Source of the DNA: Hamadaea tsunoensis DSM 44101
GTDB taxonomy: Bacteria > Actinomycetota > Actinomycetes > Mycobacteriales > Micromonosporaceae
NCBI RefSeq assembly: GCF_000428945.1
Contig: NZ_AUAX01000001.1
Location: forward strand, 531,966-595,965
Reading direction: 5' to 3'
Length of the DNA: 64,000 nucleotides
Numbering within the stretch: the first letter of the stretch is position 1; the number at the start of each line of letters is the position of its first letter. Position numbers and translations under genes: made by a program. The notes under the pieces are model-generated. The model was not told where the DNA came from. It saw only the letters and a program-made list of their open reading frames with translations, and made no database searches. Shown here one piece after another: positions 8,169 to 15,736 of this stretch.

Positions 8169-9196
8169 GTCGAGTCCCGCTGGACCAACGTCGGTGGGAC
8201 GGTCTCCCGGCGCGGGCCGATCGTGCCGTCGTCGAGCCGGCTCAGCAGCAGCCGGGCCGCCCGGCGACCGCGTTCGGCCGCCCCGAGGTCCACACTGGTC
8301 AGTCGCGGGAAGGTCAGCTCGGTGATGTCCGTGTTGTCCATCCCGACCAGCGCCACGTCGTGGGGTACGCGTACCCCGGCGGCCAGCAGGGCGTGCAGCG
8401 TACCGGCGGCGATGAGGTCGTTGGCGGCGAGAATGGCGTCCGGGCGGTCGCCGGTGCCGCCACTGCGCTCCAGCAGCCGCCGGGCGGCCGCCAGCCCCGC
8501 CTCGAACGTGAAGTCGCCGTATTCGACGTCGGCCGGGGCGAGTCCCCGTGCGGCGAGCGCCGAGCGGAAACCGGTGTCGCGGGCGGCTCCCGGCACCGTG
8601 TCGAGCGGACCGTTGATCATCGCGATCCGCCGCCGGCCCGTGTCCACGAGATGGTCGACGGCCAGGCGTACGCCGGCGATCGAGTCCGCGCGTACGTTGT
8701 CGATGGGCGCGTCGTCGGGCAGCTGCCCCACCACGACGACCGGTACGGCGCTCTTGGCCAGGGCGTTGAGGTGCGCCTCGGTGACCCGCAGCGGCGACAT
8801 GATCATGCCGTCCACGTACCGCCGGGCGAGCCCCCGCAGCAGTTCGGTCTCACCGGCCGCGTTCGCGTTGGTGGCATGGATGAGCAGCTGCCGCCCGCAG
8901 TCGGCGATCTCCGCCTCGATGGCCCGCATCATCTGCACGTACACGGGGTTGCCGATGTCCGCGACGGCCAGCCCGATCAGCCCCGTACGCTGCGCCTGCA
9001 GGCTGCGGGCGATCGCGTTCGGCACGTAGCCGACCCGTTCGGCGGCGGCCTTGACGCGCGCGGACAGCTCCGGACTGCCCCCGAGTCCGTTGAGGACCCG
9101 CGAGGCGGACGCGATCGAGACCCCGGCCAGATCGGCGACGGTGCGTACTGTCGCCGGACCGGTCGCGACCTGCGATTGGAAACGTTTCCGCCCCAT
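8165..9196 (-). CDS. LacI-family transcriptional repressor
   Basis: A 343-residue LacI/GalR regulator and the first gene of the operon. The N-terminal helix-turn-helix and hinge helix are at about residues 15-40 (TVRTVADLAGVSIASASRVL), followed by a periplasmic-binding-protein-like ligand domain (LIGLAVADIGNPVYVQMMRA). The ATG at 9196 is preceded by GGAGGG seven bases upstream. A perfect 12-bp palindrome typical of LacI operators overlaps codons 3-7, which suggests direct autoregulation by blocking its own early transcription. The inducer is expected to be the imported riboside or a breakdown product. Confidence 0.92.
   Translation of the reverse strand: MGRKRFQSQVATGPATVRTVADLAGVSIASASRVLNGLGGSPELSARVKAAAERVGYVPNAIARSLQAQRTGLIGLAVADIGNPVYVQMMRAIEAEIADCGRQLLIHATNANAAGETELLRGLARRYVDGMIMSPLRVTEAHLNALAKSAVPVVVVGQLPDDAPIDNVRADSIAGVRLAVDHLVDTGRRRIAMINGPLDTVPGAARDTGFRSALAARGLAPADVEYGDFTFEAGLAAARRLLERSGGTGDRPDAILAANDLIAAGTLHALLAAGVRVPHDVALVGMDNTDITELTFPRLTSVDLGAAERGRRAARLLLSRLDDGTIGPRRETVPPTLVQRDST
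9178..9189. promoter_or_regulatory. LacI-family operator
   Basis: GGAAACGTTTCC is a perfect 12-bp palindrome with the central CG typical of LacI/GalR operators. It lies over the first codons of the repressor gene, just downstream of its ribosome-binding site, so bound repressor would block elongation of the whole eight-gene operon. Confidence 0.8.
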
Positions 9197-9376
9197 CTGG
9201 GAACCCTCCGCGAAACACGAAACAGTTCCCGGAGCCTGTCGTATTTAGTCGACCTTCACCACTAGCCGATCAGCTGATGTCTTGCCACGGATGTCGTGTC
9301 ACGACAATCTCCACCCCAGGTTGCAGCCGTAGAGATCGATATCCGCTTCTTTCCGGCATCGGAGATCGGCACACGC

Positions 9377-9459
9377 CCAAGATCCCGCTTGGATCAGGGA
9401 TCCGCACGTAATCATGGCCCATGATTCGGGCGATTTCCCTGATCCAAGCGGGATCTTGG
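9377..9459. repeat. Palindromic intergenic repeat, family 1, copy 1
   Basis: An 83-bp element with arms CCAAGATCCCGCTTGGATCA and the reverse complement (arms 9377-9400 and 9436-9459, 24 bp) and an interior containing CATGATTCGGG. Copies 2 and 3 are at 20791 and 40326. It lies 3' of the YccF gene within the 320-bp stretch 9197-9516, which otherwise has the lacI promoter side and a short tandem repeat. It may serve as a terminator; RNA from either strand could fold. Confidence 0.85.
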
Positions 9460-9460
9460 G

Positions 9461-9507
9461 GCGACTCGCGGGACGGGATCTCGGGGGCGACTCGCGGGAC
9501 GGGATCT
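9461..9507. repeat. Two-copy 26-bp tandem repeat
   Basis: GCGACTCGCGGGACGGGATC occurs at 9461 and again at 9487, period 26 bp, immediately beside family-1 repeat copy 1. No function is apparent. Confidence 0.8.
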
Positions 9508-9516
9508 GGGGGGACG

Positions 9517-9894
9517 TCAGGGCTTGGCGACGATCTCGCGGCCGAGCGGCCACAGCGCCGCCGGCACCAGCTTGAAGTTCGCGATCCCGAACGGGATGCC
9601 GATGAGCGTCACGCACAGCGCGATCCCCGCGATGATGTGCCCGAGCGCCAGCCACCAGCCGGCGATGATCAGCCACACCACGTTGGCCACGGCCGACGCG
9701 ACGCCCGCCGACTTCTTCTCGGTGATCGTGTAGCCGAACGGCCAGAGCGCGTACCGGGCGATGCGGAAGGCGGCCACGCCGAACGGGATCGTCACGATGA
9801 AGACGAAGCACAGGATCCCGGCGATCGCGTACCCGAGGGCGAGCAGGAAGCCGCTGCCGAAGATGAACCACAGGACGTTCAGGATGGTCCGCAT
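9517..9894 (-). CDS. yccF: YccF family membrane protein
   Basis: A 125-residue inner-membrane protein of the YccF (DUF307) family. It has two related halves, each with a hydrophobic pair and the signature around IPFGVAAFRIARYALWPFG and IPFGIANFKLVPAALWPLG. The length and internal duplication match the family. Its function is unknown in general. The family-1 palindrome lies just downstream and could terminate it. Confidence 0.9.
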   Translation of the reverse strand: MRTILNVLWFIFGSGFLLALGYAIAGILCFVFIVTIPFGVAAFRIARYALWPFGYTITEKKSAGVASAVANVVWLIIAGWWLALGHIIAGIALCVTLIGIPFGIANFKLVPAALWPLGREIVAKP

Positions 9895-9906
9895 GATGTG
9901 ATCATC

Positions 9907-10536
9907 TCACCGGTTCGCAAACGGCACCGCGTCCCAGCCCGCCGGCAGCGGCCGCGGGCCCCACGCCGGGTCCGGCTCCCAGGTCGCCCAGGACTCGTCC
10001 CACCAGCGGCTCCCCTCGTCCAGCAGGCCCGCGATCCGGTCGCCCTCGGCTTGGATCGCGGCCACCCGCCCCGGGTAGCGCGCGGCGCCCGTGGCGGCGA
10101 AGGCATCGACGTCCTTCCACGAGTACGTCTCGGCGCCCGCGGGCCACACCAGGTCCAGTTCGTGGTCCAGCGTGTCAAAGCCTAGGGGAGTACGCCGTGG
10201 AGCGTCCTGCAGATTGAAATACCAGCCCGTGAATTCGCGGTTCCCGCCGCGCCAGAACACGAAGATCGCGTGCTCGACGTCCGCCCAGTGCAGCGCGAGC
10301 AGGCCGTGCCCGGACCAGGCGGTGAGGCCGGCCGTCCGCCACGGGTGCTCCCCCGCCGGGAACTCGCCGTCGGGGAAGCCGAACGGCGAACCGGTCGGAA
10401 GGTACGTGACGAGCAGATTCCCGTCATCGTGGACGCAGATCGACGAGTAGCCGAGCCAGATCTCCCCGTTGATGATCTCGCGGCGGACGACGGTGTCGCC
10501 GGGCGCGAAGACGGTGGATCCCGGTGCGAAAGTCAT
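9907..10536 (-). CDS. DUF402 (FomD-like) protein
   Basis: A 209-residue protein with the DUF402 core, including the diagnostic WYFNLQDAPRRTPLGFDTLD segment and the acidic HELDLVW stretch. The founding characterised members are FomD, a nucleotidyl-phosphonate hydrolase, and nucleotide di/triphosphate phosphatases that use divalent metal bound by clustered Asp residues. The start ATG overlaps the amidohydrolase stop (ATGA), so it belongs to the amidohydrolase/glutamine-synthetase operon. A hydrolase acting on a nucleotidylated small molecule is plausible but the substrate is unknown. Confidence 0.85.
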   Translation of the reverse strand: MTFAPGSTVFAPGDTVVRREIINGEIWLGYSSICVHDDGNLLVTYLPTGSPFGFPDGEFPAGEHPWRTAGLTAWSGHGLLALHWADVEHAIFVFWRGGNREFTGWYFNLQDAPRRTPLGFDTLDHELDLVWPAGAETYSWKDVDAFAATGAARYPGRVAAIQAEGDRIAGLLDEGSRWWDESWATWEPDPAWGPRPLPAGWDAVPFANR

Positions 10537-11594
10537 GCGTCCAGAGCGTAGACGCGCCGGGCGTTCCCCGCGGCCACCAGTCCGGCGATCCGCTCGGCCT
10601 CGCCCGGCGGCAGATCGGCCAGCACGTGCCGGATCGAGTGCCGGAACTGCTGCGCCCCCACGAGGTACAGCTCCGGCAACCCGTACGCGTCGGAGGAGTA
10701 GAGCACCTTGCCGAACGGGGCCAGTTCGAGGAACTCGGCGAGCACGGCGTCGAACCGGGCCCCGGTGTAGGTGACGGCCAGGCCGACGTCGGCGTACACG
10801 TGCGGGTAGAGCTGGGCCAGCCAGGCGGCCTGCCGGTGGTACGGGTAGCAGTGCAGCAGCACGATCGGCACCCGCGCCGACCGCGTCGCCGCGCAGAACG
10901 GCTGCAGATGCGCCGGATCGGCACGAAGCAGAGCGGCGTCCGGATCACCGAACCCGGTGTGGAACTGGATCGGACGTCCACAGTCGACGGCCGTCCACAG
11001 CAGGTGCCGCAGCAGCACCGGATCCGCCAGCCGCTCGCCCGATCGCAGCCAGGCGTCGGCCGCCCGGACCACCTCGGCCGGGCCCGGTCGCTCGGGATCG
11101 AGGTCGAGCCCGTGCCGGTACGCGGCGATCGATTTCACCGCGACCGCCCCGGCATCGAGCTGCGCCGCCAATGCGTCGGAAAACGAGCGGCCGAACCCCG
11201 ACCCGCCGGCCGTCTCGGCGACGGATACGGCCAACTGCTCCAGGCGTACAACGGAATGGACAGGCGCATGGGCGGCGGCCGCGAGCTCATCGAGTGCGGC
11301 ACCACCGGTCAGGCCGGTGTCCACGAGGAGCGCGCTGAGACCCGCGGCGGCGAGCAGGCGGGCGCCCGCGTCAGGCAGGGAGCGACGAGACTCCGCATAT
11401 TCCGCAAGGGGCGCGAAAGGAGAAAGGCCGAGGGCGGGCGCGCACCAGCGGCGGATCGCGAGGCCGAGCCGGGAGTCCGGAAAGGACGTTCCCGGCGCGG
11501 GCGGCCACGGCGATTCGGTGCACCAGGCCGCGAACCGCTCGTCGGTCAGCGGGCCGAGCTCGACGGTGTGGCAGTGCGCGTCTAGTACTTCCAC
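10533..11594 (-). CDS. Amidohydrolase family 2 protein (FluG N-domain-like)
   Basis: A 353-residue metal-dependent hydrolase. The N-terminus LDAHCHTVE gives the HxH metal motif. Later metal/catalytic candidates are FHTGFGDPDA, LLHCYPYHRQ and the conserved YSSDAYGLPELY near residue 300. GTG start; it overlaps the glutamine-synthetase gene by 13 bp and DUF402 by four. A type-I-like glutamine synthetase joined to an amidohydrolase is the FluG arrangement; here the two halves are separate genes. It likely hydrolyses an amide or gamma-glutamyl intermediate, which is inferred from context. Confidence 0.85.
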   Translation of the reverse strand: MEVLDAHCHTVELGPLTDERFAAWCTESPWPPAPGTSFPDSRLGLAIRRWCAPALGLSPFAPLAEYAESRRSLPDAGARLLAAAGLSALLVDTGLTGGAALDELAAAAHAPVHSVVRLEQLAVSVAETAGGSGFGRSFSDALAAQLDAGAVAVKSIAAYRHGLDLDPERPGPAEVVRAADAWLRSGERLADPVLLRHLLWTAVDCGRPIQFHTGFGDPDAALLRADPAHLQPFCAATRSARVPIVLLHCYPYHRQAAWLAQLYPHVYADVGLAVTYTGARFDAVLAEFLELAPFGKVLYSSDAYGLPELYLVGAQQFRHSIRHVLADLPPGEAERIAGLVAAGNARRVYALDA

Positions 11595-12949
11595 CGCACG
11601 GCCTCGGCGATCTCGTCATCGGTACGCGTCGCGAACAGCTCGGCCTCGGCCCGGTGCACGGCGATGTGGGCGTTGAGCAGCTCCTTGCCGAGCGCGTCGC
11701 AGAGCACCTCGTCCCCGGCGAGCGCGGTGAGGGCCTCCTCGACGCCGGTGGGCAGCAGCGGCGGCCGGGTAAAACCATCCAGAGTGGACGGATCGAGCTG
11801 GTACTCGGCGGGCAGCCGCAGCTCGGCGAAGGCGCTGGCCGCGGCGACCGCGGCGACCGCGCCCACGACCAGGTACGGGTTGGCGGACGCGTCGCAGCAC
11901 TTCAGCTCGGCGTTGGCGGCGCCCGGACCGGCGCCCTTGACGCCGGCGATGAACCGCAGGGCGGCCTCCCGGTTCTCCAGCCCCCAGCACTGATAGGCGC
12001 CCGCCCACCGCTGCGGTACGCGTCGCAGCCGGCTCGACACGCTCGGCGCGGTCAGCCCGATCAGCGCGGGCATGCGTTCGAGGATGCCGGCCAGGATCGA
12101 CTCCCCGCGGCCGGTCATGCCGTACGGGCCGAGGCCGCCGGAGAACAGGTTGCCGTCCCCGGACCACGCCGAGAAGTGCAGGTGCAGGCCGTTGCCGACC
12201 TTGCCGGCGACCGGCACCGGGGCGAACGAGGCCCGCCAGCCGTGCGCCAGGGACACCGCGCGGATGGTCTCGCGGACGAGGACCACCATGTCGGCCGCGC
12301 CCACGGGATCGGTGTGCGACACCGAGATCTCGAACTGGCCGCCGGCGTACTCGGGATGGAACTGCTCCACCGGCACGCCCTGAGCCGTCAGCGCGGTCAG
12401 CACGTCCTGGGCGTACTGCGAGACCTCGATCAGCCGCGTCATCCCGTACGCCGGCCCCGCCGCGGCCGGCGTACCGTCCTCGTTGCCGAGATACCACTCG
12501 ATCTCGAAGGCCATCCGCATGGTGATCCCGGCGTCCTTCGCGCGCTCGACGGCCCGCTTGGCGAACTGCCGCTGATCGGCCACGTACGCCTCACCGTTCT
12601 GGGTCCACCGGTCGACCGGCGCCCACGCCCAGCCGGGCTGGGCGGCCAGCACGGTCAGCGCGTCCAGGTCGGGATGCAGCCGCAGATCGCCCACCGGACC
12701 GCCGATGTGCTCGCTCTCGGTGATCGAATCGTCCACCAGGAAGACGTCGTGGACGGTCGACATGCCCACGCCCCACGCGGCGGCGCCGGCCAGCCGGTCC
12801 AGCGGGATCGCCTTCGCCCGCGTCACGCCCGCGTTGTCGACCCAGGTCAGAGCGACCACGCGTACATCGAGGGCGGCCAGGCCGACCGCGGCGGCACGGG
12901 CCGTCCCGGCGAGCGCCTCCCGGTCCAGAGTCACAGCCATGCCGAGCAT
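11582..12949 (-). CDS. Glutamine synthetase family protein (GlnA-like/FluG C-domain-like)
   Basis: A 455-residue glutamine-synthetase-fold ligase, likely gamma-glutamylating an amine or amide. The metal/ATP site is visible as FEIEWYL, the EYAGGQFEIS glutamate pair and NGLHLHFS, followed by LENREAALRF and NAELKCCDASANPYL near the C-terminus. The N-terminal beta-grasp domain reads VVALTWVDNAGVTRAKAIPL. The adenylylation-site tyrosine segment of housekeeping GlnA is not evident, which fits the GlnA3/FluG-type branch. Two in-frame ATGs (12949, 12940) are possible. It leads the three-gene operon with the amidohydrolase and DUF402. Confidence 0.88.
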   Translation of the reverse strand: MLGMAVTLDREALAGTARAAAVGLAALDVRVVALTWVDNAGVTRAKAIPLDRLAGAAAWGVGMSTVHDVFLVDDSITESEHIGGPVGDLRLHPDLDALTVLAAQPGWAWAPVDRWTQNGEAYVADQRQFAKRAVERAKDAGITMRMAFEIEWYLGNEDGTPAAAGPAYGMTRLIEVSQYAQDVLTALTAQGVPVEQFHPEYAGGQFEISVSHTDPVGAADMVVLVRETIRAVSLAHGWRASFAPVPVAGKVGNGLHLHFSAWSGDGNLFSGGLGPYGMTGRGESILAGILERMPALIGLTAPSVSSRLRRVPQRWAGAYQCWGLENREAALRFIAGVKGAGPGAANAELKCCDASANPYLVVGAVAAVAAASAFAELRLPAEYQLDPSTLDGFTRPPLLPTGVEEALTALAGDEVLCDALGKELLNAHIAVHRAEAELFATRTDDEIAEAVRWKY

Positions 12950-13000
12950 TGTGGCCGATGTTCGGCGTCTGCCAAGTGTCGCCCGGCCGACAGCTGCTTT

Positions 13001-13169
13001 CTAGGGCCTGTCTCCCGGATCTCGTGGTCCGGTGGCGAGTCTCAGGCGGCGATTCGGCAAGCTTGATCTTCGTCGTCAGGCTGGTGGCCTGTCGGCGAAG
13101 ACTCAAGCGCCGCCGATCGTCGTCTGAGGCCGCCAACGGGCCGCGAATGATCCGGGAGACAGGCCCTAG
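13001..13169. mobile_element. MITE-like element with CTAG target duplication
   Basis: A 161-bp core (13005-13165) with perfect 16-bp terminal inverted repeats GGCCTGTCTCCCGGAT, flanked on both sides by CTAG, which looks like a 4-bp target duplication. No transposase frame fits inside. CTAG duplications are known for IS5-group elements (YTAR), so it may be mobilised by such a transposase; that assignment is inference. The right CTAG carries the TAG stop of the neighbouring ABC ATPase. It fills the gap between that gene and the glutamine-synthetase operon. Confidence 0.85.
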
Positions 13170-13999
13170 GATGCCCGGGCGGCGAACCGCCCGTCCTCGT
13201 AGCTCAGCTTCAGCGGCAGGCCGAAGGTCGCGCTGAGGTTGTCCGCGGTCAGCGTCTCCTCGAGTACGCCGGCCGCCACGATCTCGCCCTGCCGCAGCAG
13301 CAGCGCGTGGGTGAACCCGGGCGGGATCTCCTCGACGTGGTGGGTCACGACGACCAGCGCGGGCGCGTCCGGATCGGCGGCGACGGCGGCCAGCCGGGCG
13401 ACGAGGTCCTCCCGGCCGCCGAGGTCCAGCCCGGCCGCGGGCTCGTCCAGGATCAGCAGCTCGGGATCGGTCATCAGGGCGCGGGCGATCTGCGTACGCT
13501 TCCGCTCCCCCTCCGACAGCGTCCCGTAGGTCCGCTCCGCGAGGTGCCCGACGTTCAGCTGGGCCATCAGGCCCTCGGCCCGGGCCAGGTCGGCCGGGTC
13601 GTAGCTCTCCCGCCACCGGCCGACGACCGACCAGGCGGCCGTGACGACGACGTTGCGCACGATCTCGTCGCCCGGGATGCTCTCCGCGAGCGCGGCCGTG
13701 GACAGGCCCACCCGCGTACGCAGCTCGTTCAGGTCGGTACGCCCCAGGCGCTCGCCGAGCACGTACATGGTGCCGCGCGTCGGGTGCGACCGGCCGGCCG
13801 CCAGATTGATCAGCGTCGTCTTGCCGGCCCCGTTCGGGCCGAGGACGACCCAGCGCTCGTCGAGCTCGACGCGCCAGGTGATCTCGCGCAGCAGCGCCTG
13901 GCCCGATCGCACCACGGCGACCCGGTCGGCGGCGACGGCGAGGTCGGGATCGTCCACGGCGGGCAGGGCGGGTAGATCGTGAGCCACGGTGTCATCCAA
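13166..13999 (-). CDS. ABC transporter ATP-binding protein
   Basis: A 277-residue ABC ATPase with Walker A GPNGAGKTT, signature LSEGERKR, Walker B LLILDEPAAGLDL and the switch His in VVTHHVEE. The overall sequence, including GERKRTQIARALM, resembles stand-alone ModF/YlmA-type cytosolic ATPases more than importer subunits. A TTG at 13999 opens the frame; the GTG at 13987 is an equally plausible start. It overlaps the upstream PH-domain-like gene. Its TAG stop is contributed by the CTAG target of the MITE that sits directly after it. Confidence 0.85.
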   Translation of the reverse strand: MDDTVAHDLPALPAVDDPDLAVAADRVAVVRSGQALLREITWRVELDERWVVLGPNGAGKTTLINLAAGRSHPTRGTMYVLGERLGRTDLNELRTRVGLSTAALAESIPGDEIVRNVVVTAAWSVVGRWRESYDPADLARAEGLMAQLNVGHLAERTYGTLSEGERKRTQIARALMTDPELLILDEPAAGLDLGGREDLVARLAAVAADPDAPALVVVTHHVEEIPPGFTHALLLRQGEIVAAGVLEETLTADNLSATFGLPLKLSYEDGRFAARAS

Positions 14000-14651
14000 T
14001 CAGGCGCGGCACGTTCGCGGACGGCAGGGTGGTCATCGGCACACGATCCTCCGGATGCCGCACGAAGTGCTGGAGTACCGCCACGGTCCGCGCGGGCGGC
14101 ACCGTGCTCAGGTCCACCGGCACCACGACCCGCCGGCCGAACCGTTCGGCGACCTCGATCGTCATGGACTCCTCGGCCGGCACCACCCGCGTGATCCGCT
14201 CCCACGGCCGCAGCCGGCCCGCCAGGATCATCCCCGCCGGGGTGACCGCCACCTCCGGCAGACCCCGCAGGCAGCGCAGGAAGAGGGCCGCCTGGGCATA
14301 GAGCGGGTACAGGAACACCCCGGTCGCGGCGGTCAGCCAGCGCTCCGGATGCGTCGTCGTGGCCGCGCCGACGCCGGCCGCGTACAGGCCGAGCGCGAGG
14401 GTGAGGCCCGCCAGGCTGGAGTAGACGGCCAGCGGCCGGCGCGGGGCGACGAAACCGCCCCCGGGCAACGGCTCCCAGTCCCGCGCGGCGAACTGGTTGC
14501 GCCAGAGGAAGCTCGCGAACCTGGCCACGAACAGGCCCGCGGTCAGCGAACCGGCCAGGTTGTGCCAGGACGGCACAAGCCAGGCACGTCCGGCGCAGAA
14601 CGCCGCCACCGTCACGGAAACCGCCGCTACCAGGGCGAACACGATGCGCAT
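13992..14651 (-). CDS. Membrane protein, PH-domain-like C-terminus
   Basis: A 219-residue protein with about four hydrophobic segments in the first 130 residues. A soluble ~80-residue C-terminal part (GLPEVAVTPAGMILAGRLRP then WERITRV) has the strand pattern of a bacterial PH-like domain. It shares an operon with the ABC ATPase, overlapping it by eight bases. Function unknown. Confidence 0.7.
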   Translation of the reverse strand: MRIVFALVAAVSVTVAAFCAGRAWLVPSWHNLAGSLTAGLFVARFASFLWRNQFAARDWEPLPGGGFVAPRRPLAVYSSLAGLTLALGLYAAGVGAATTTHPERWLTAATGVFLYPLYAQAALFLRCLRGLPEVAVTPAGMILAGRLRPWERITRVVPAEESMTIEVAERFGRRVVVPVDLSTVPPARTVAVLQHFVRHPEDRVPMTTLPSANVPRLIG

Positions 14652-14749
14652 GGCCGGGAATCATAACCACCCGTTCGGCGAGCAACGCCCCCCATGGTTT
14701 TCGCGTCACAGCGTACGGTGAGCCAACCCTCAAACTCCGGGAGGCCGCG

Positions 14750-15736
14750 TTGACGGCGGTAATTGAGATCAAGGGATTGCGGAAGACCTTCCGCTCCCTG
14801 CGCAGAGGGCCCAAAGTGGCCCTGGACGGCTTCGACATGCTGGTCGAACCGGGCCAGATCCACGGCTTCCTCGGGCCCAACGGCTCGGGCAAGACCACCA
14901 CCCTGCGTACGCTGCTCGGCCTGGTCCGGGCCGACGGCGGCGAGATGAGCATCCTCGGTACGCCCAGCCGCGAGTACGCGTCGGTCGCCCACCGCGTCGG
15001 CGCGATCGTCGAGAGCCCGGCGTTCTTCGGCAACTTCTCCGGCCGCAAGACCCTCAGCCTGCTCGCCACCGCGGGCGGGGTCGGCCAGTCGCGCGTCGGC
15101 GAGGTCCTCGAGCGGGTCGGCCTGCGCGACCGCGCCGACGACCGGGTCCGCTCCTACTCTCTCGGCATGAAGCAGCGCCTGGCCGTCGCGTCCGCCCTGC
15201 TCAAGCAGCCCGAGCTGCTCATCCTCGACGAGCCCGCCAACGGTCTCGACCCGGCCGGCATCCACGAGATGCGTACCCTCATGCGCGATCTCGCCGCGGA
15301 CGGCGTCACGGTCCTCGTCTCCAGCCACATCCTCAGCGAGATCGAGATCATCTGCGACACCGTCACCATCATCAGCCGCGGCCGGCGCGTGCTCGCCGGT
15401 CCCGTCGACGCCGTCCTGGCCGAGCACGACAACGGCGATTTCCGGGTACGCGTACCCGAGCCGGACCGGGCCCGCGAAGTGCTCGCCGGCGCGGGCTTGT
15501 CGGTCACCGCGGCCGACGACCACCTCGTGGTCGGCGGCGTCACCGACGCGTCGGCCATCAGCGAGGCGCTCGGCCGGGCCGAGATCTGGCTGACCGAGCT
15601 GTCGCCGATCGCCCCCGACCTGGAGAGCGTCTTCCTCGACCTCACCGGTACGCGTCCCGTCGACGGCGTCTACCACCAGGTCGACGATTCCGTGGCCGTG
15701 TCGGTCGCCCCGCAGACCCTGGAGGTGTCCGCATGA
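14750..15736 (+). CDS. ABC transporter ATP-binding protein (drug/antibiotic export type)
   Basis: A 328-residue ABC ATPase starting with TTG at 14750 after a GGGAGG ribosome-binding site. It has Walker A GPNGSGKTTT, signature SLGMKQRLA, Walker B LLILDEPANGLDPAG and switch histidine SSHILSE, then a ~90-residue C-terminal extension common in DrrA/CcmA-type exporters. It overlaps the following membrane-subunit gene by four bases (ATGA), forming a two-gene exporter. The substrate is unknown. Confidence 0.92.
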   Translation: MTAVIEIKGLRKTFRSLRRGPKVALDGFDMLVEPGQIHGFLGPNGSGKTTTLRTLLGLVRADGGEMSILGTPSREYASVAHRVGAIVESPAFFGNFSGRKTLSLLATAGGVGQSRVGEVLERVGLRDRADDRVRSYSLGMKQRLAVASALLKQPELLILDEPANGLDPAGIHEMRTLMRDLAADGVTVLVSSHILSEIEIICDTVTIISRGRRVLAGPVDAVLAEHDNGDFRVRVPEPDRAREVLAGAGLSVTAADDHLVVGGVTDASAISEALGRAEIWLTELSPIAPDLESVFLDLTGTRPVDGVYHQVDDSVAVSVAPQTLEVSA

